Shown here in pieces: positions 60,771-64,000 of a stretch of 64,000 nucleotides of DNA. The DNA comes from Naasia sp. SYSU D00057 (GTDB taxonomy: Bacteria; Actinomycetota; Actinomycetes; Actinomycetales; Microbacteriaceae). Under the pieces are notes generated by a model that saw only the letters and a list, made by a program, of their open reading frames with translations, was not told where the DNA came from and searched no databases. The DNA lies in assembly GCF_017916505.1 (NCBI RefSeq), contig NZ_JAFMSZ010000001.1, positions 434,001 to 498,000 on the forward strand, in the 5' to 3' direction. Made by a program: the position numbers and the translations under genes. Each line of letters opens with the position of its first letter. The first letter of the stretch is position 1.

Positions 60771-61669
60771 CCGCTCCCGCCGCCATCGAGGTGATCGGGG
60801 CGACCCGGCGCTTCGGCAGACGGAACGCCGTGGAAGACGTCAGCTTCACCGTGCCCGAGAATTCGGTGACGGGGCTGCTCGGCCGCAACGGCGCGGGCAA
60901 GACGACCATCATGTCGCTCGTCTCCGGTCAGGACCGGCCCACCTCCGGTGAGGTGCGGGTGTTCGGCGAGCAGCCGTTCGAGAACGGCCGGATCCTCTCC
61001 TCGATGAGCTTCGTGCGGGACAACCAGCGCTACCCCGAGGACTACTACCTGCGGCACGTGCTCGATGTCGCGCCGCGGTTCCACGAGCGATGGGACGCCG
61101 AGCTCGCCGCCCGGCTCGTCGACGGGTTCCGCCTGCCCGCGAAGCCGGTGGTGAAGAAGTACTCGCGCGGTCAGCTCTCCGCGCTCGGCATCGTGCTGGG
61201 GCTTGCCTCCCGAGCGCCCATCACGATCTTCGACGAGCCCTACCTGGGGCTCGATGCGACCGCACGGGCGATGTTCTACGACGCCCTGCTGCAGGACTAC
61301 GCCGAGCACCCGCGGGCCGTCCTGCTGTCCACCCACCTCATCGACGAGATGGAGTCGCTCCTCGAGCGCGTCGTCATCGTCGACAAGGGCCGGCTGATCC
61401 GGGAGGACTCGACCGAGGACCTCGCGGGCGCGGCCTTCACCATCAGCGGGATCGCCGCGGCCGTCACGGGCTTCGTCGACGGCCGGCGGGTGCTCCGCGA
61501 GCACCGCGTCGGCGGGCTGCTCTCACTCACCGTCGAGGGCGCCCTCTCCCCCGCCGAGAAGGCGGAGGCGCGGGACGCGGGACTCGACCTCGCCCCCGCC
61601 CGACTGCAGGAGCTGGTCGCCGCCTACGGCGCCGACCTCGCCAACGAGAACGAAGGAGCCCGCGCATGA
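60767..61669 (+). CDS. ABC transporter ATP-binding protein of the GntR operon
   Basis: A 300-residue ABC ATPase with Walker A GRNGAGKTT, a signature degenerate to KYSRGQLSALGI, Walker B ITIFDEPYLGLD and STHLIDEME for the switch. This altered signature is typical of YtrB-like ATPases in GntR-linked operons. It overlaps both the regulator and the permease gene by 4 nt. The transported substrate is unknown; in other species such operons respond to cell-wall antibiotics. Confidence 0.9.
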   Translation: MTAPAAIEVIGATRRFGRRNAVEDVSFTVPENSVTGLLGRNGAGKTTIMSLVSGQDRPTSGEVRVFGEQPFENGRILSSMSFVRDNQRYPEDYYLRHVLDVAPRFHERWDAELAARLVDGFRLPAKPVVKKYSRGQLSALGIVLGLASRAPITIFDEPYLGLDATARAMFYDALLQDYAEHPRAVLLSTHLIDEMESLLERVVIVDKGRLIREDSTEDLAGAAFTISGIAAAVTGFVDGRRVLREHRVGGLLSLTVEGALSPAEKAEARDAGLDLAPARLQELVAAYGADLANENEGARA

Positions 61670-62394
61670 GCGCCGTCGCCCGCATCCCCTCTCCCGTCGA
61701 CGTCGTCCGGATGCACGTCGTCAAGCGCCGCGCGGTGTTCGTCACCCCGCTCCTGATCGTGGCCGCCGTCTTCGTCGTAACGACGATCATCTCGCTCGCC
61801 CTGCAGCGGCTCGGCACGCCGATGGAGGACGCGGCGGCCGCGGACGGCGCCCGCAACAACCCGGCGGTCGCCTGGGCGCTCAGCGGCTTCGTGGTCTCGC
61901 TCGGCGTCATGGCGGTCTCGACCGCGTTTCCGTTCAGCCTCGCGCTCGGCACCACCCGCCGGAGCTTCACGGTGGGCACCCTCCTGTCGAACGCGGTGAT
62001 CGCCGCCTACTTCACCGCGATCTTCGTGGCACTGCTCGGCCTCGAGCTGCTCACCGGGCACTGGTTCGCCGGCATCCACCTCGTCGACGTGTACGCGCTC
62101 GGCGCGGGCGACGTCCGCTACCTGGTGCCGATCGTGTTCCTGGGCACCCTCGCGCTGATGTCGATCGGCTCGGTGTTCGGGGCGGCGTGGATCCGCTTCG
62201 CGGCTCCGGGCGCGGCCACCCTCGGCGTCGCGCTCGGCGTGGGGCTCGCTCTGGCGCTGCTGCTCGCCGCCCCGGTGCTCCCGGACATCGCGGCCGCGTT
62301 CCGGGTGTGGTGGCTGGCCGTCGCCGCCGTAGCCGTCATCGCGCTGGCCTCGGCGGGGACGCTGCTCTTCCTCCGGGGTGCGTCGGTCCGGTGA
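61666..62394 (+). CDS. ABC transporter permease-like membrane protein of the GntR operon
   Basis: A 242-residue protein with six predicted transmembrane helices (roughly 30-50, 71-93, 105-127, 145-168, 178-200, 211-232) and a short N-terminal tail. It has no strong family motif beyond its position after the YtrB-like ATPase. A loop between helices 1 and 2 is rich in Ala/Asp/Gly. It is probably the membrane partner of the ATPase. A palindrome at 62400-62459 follows immediately. Confidence 0.82.
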   Translation: MSAVARIPSPVDVVRMHVVKRRAVFVTPLLIVAAVFVVTTIISLALQRLGTPMEDAAAADGARNNPAVAWALSGFVVSLGVMAVSTAFPFSLALGTTRRSFTVGTLLSNAVIAAYFTAIFVALLGLELLTGHWFAGIHLVDVYALGAGDVRYLVPIVFLGTLALMSIGSVFGAAWIRFAAPGAATLGVALGVGLALALLLAAPVLPDIAAAFRVWWLAVAAVAVIALASAGTLLFLRGASVR

Positions 62395-62399
62395 GCACG

Positions 62400-62459
62400 A
62401 GTGCCCGTTCCGGCGCGAGGTGCCCTCTCTGCGAGGCACTCCGCACCGGAACGGGCACT
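62400..62459. repeat. Intergenic palindrome after the GntR-ABC operon
   Basis: Perfect 14-bp arms AGTGCCCGTTCCGG (62400-62413) and CCGGAACGGGCACT (62446-62459) with an inner GAGGTGCC/GGCACTCC pairing. It begins 6 nt after the permease stop and ends 28 nt before the convergent uvrB stop, so it can serve as a two-way terminator. Confidence 0.78.
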
Positions 62460-62487
62460 TCTGCGTCGGCGGCCGGTCGGGTCGAGG

Positions 62488-64000
<1,513 letters not shown>

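Overview
The window is high-G+C actinobacterial chromosome, most likely from a member of the Microbacteriaceae (genus not determinable from sequence alone). The evidence is dense GC-rich coding, frequent GTG/TTG starts, 4-nt ATGA/GTGA overlaps, and actinobacterial marker genes: rbpA, whiA, opcA, SURF1 beside DUF3099, a GT4-type glgA, and the conserved block ctaB-tkt-tal-pgi-zwf-opcA-pgl / rbpA-secG-tpiA-pgk-gap-whiA-rapZ-uvrC-uvrA. Almost everything is core genome; one insertion sequence and several families of intergenic palindromes are the only mobile or repetitive material.

Layout. 1-12.3 kb: cut VIT1/CCC1-type gene, two histidine phosphatases, nnrD, a possible repair pair (SF2 helicase plus pyrimidine-dimer-glycosylase-like protein), SGNH hydrolase, peptidoglycan enzymes (D,D-carboxypeptidase and a bifunctional PBP with PASTA domains), a SpoU methyltransferase, a sirtuin and a YbaK protein. 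12.2-21.8 kb: a fused alpha/beta-hydrolase-glycosyltransferase, treS, a DEDDh exonuclease, rpmE2, an ABC ATPase, the divergent glgA/glgC pair and serB. 21.8-26.8 kb: fabG, DUF3099, a small Cys-rich protein, SURF1, an ABC-F protein, bioY, DUF1761. 26.9-31 kb: the Fe-S assembly operon sufB-sufD-Rieske-sufC-sufT. 31.2-35.2 kb: heme A synthesis (ctaA, ctaB) around a DrrAB-like exporter. 35.3-43.6 kb: the pentose-phosphate operon. 43.6-45.0 kb: an IS110-family element inside a long palindromic repeat. 45.0-51.9 kb: rbpA, secG, Ser/Thr kinase, tpiA-pgk-gap, sodA. 52.1-59.0 kb: whiA, rapZ, uvrC, uvrA. 59.2-62.4 kb: an orphan DctP-like lipoprotein and a YtrA-type GntR-ABC operon. 62.5 kb to the end: uvrB, cut by the window edge.

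Central carbon genes dominate: the oxidative and non-oxidative pentose-phosphate genes run rightward and the lower-glycolysis genes run leftward, so the two operons converge at about 43.6-45.1 kb. Each ends in a near-identical strong hairpin terminator, and the repeat with the IS110 element lies between them. Glycogen (glgA, glgC) and trehalose (treS) genes supply storage-sugar metabolism.

The most interesting object is the IS110-family element. Its non-coding end contains 8-nt matches to both of its own termini and a 10-nt perfect complement to the chromosomal flank it was inserted next to. This is the pattern expected if it encodes a bridge RNA, and it lets the element ends be placed to within a few bases. 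The targets are long palindromic intergenic repeats, of which two uninterrupted copies are also present. No CRISPR array, tRNA, rRNA or prophage was seen.
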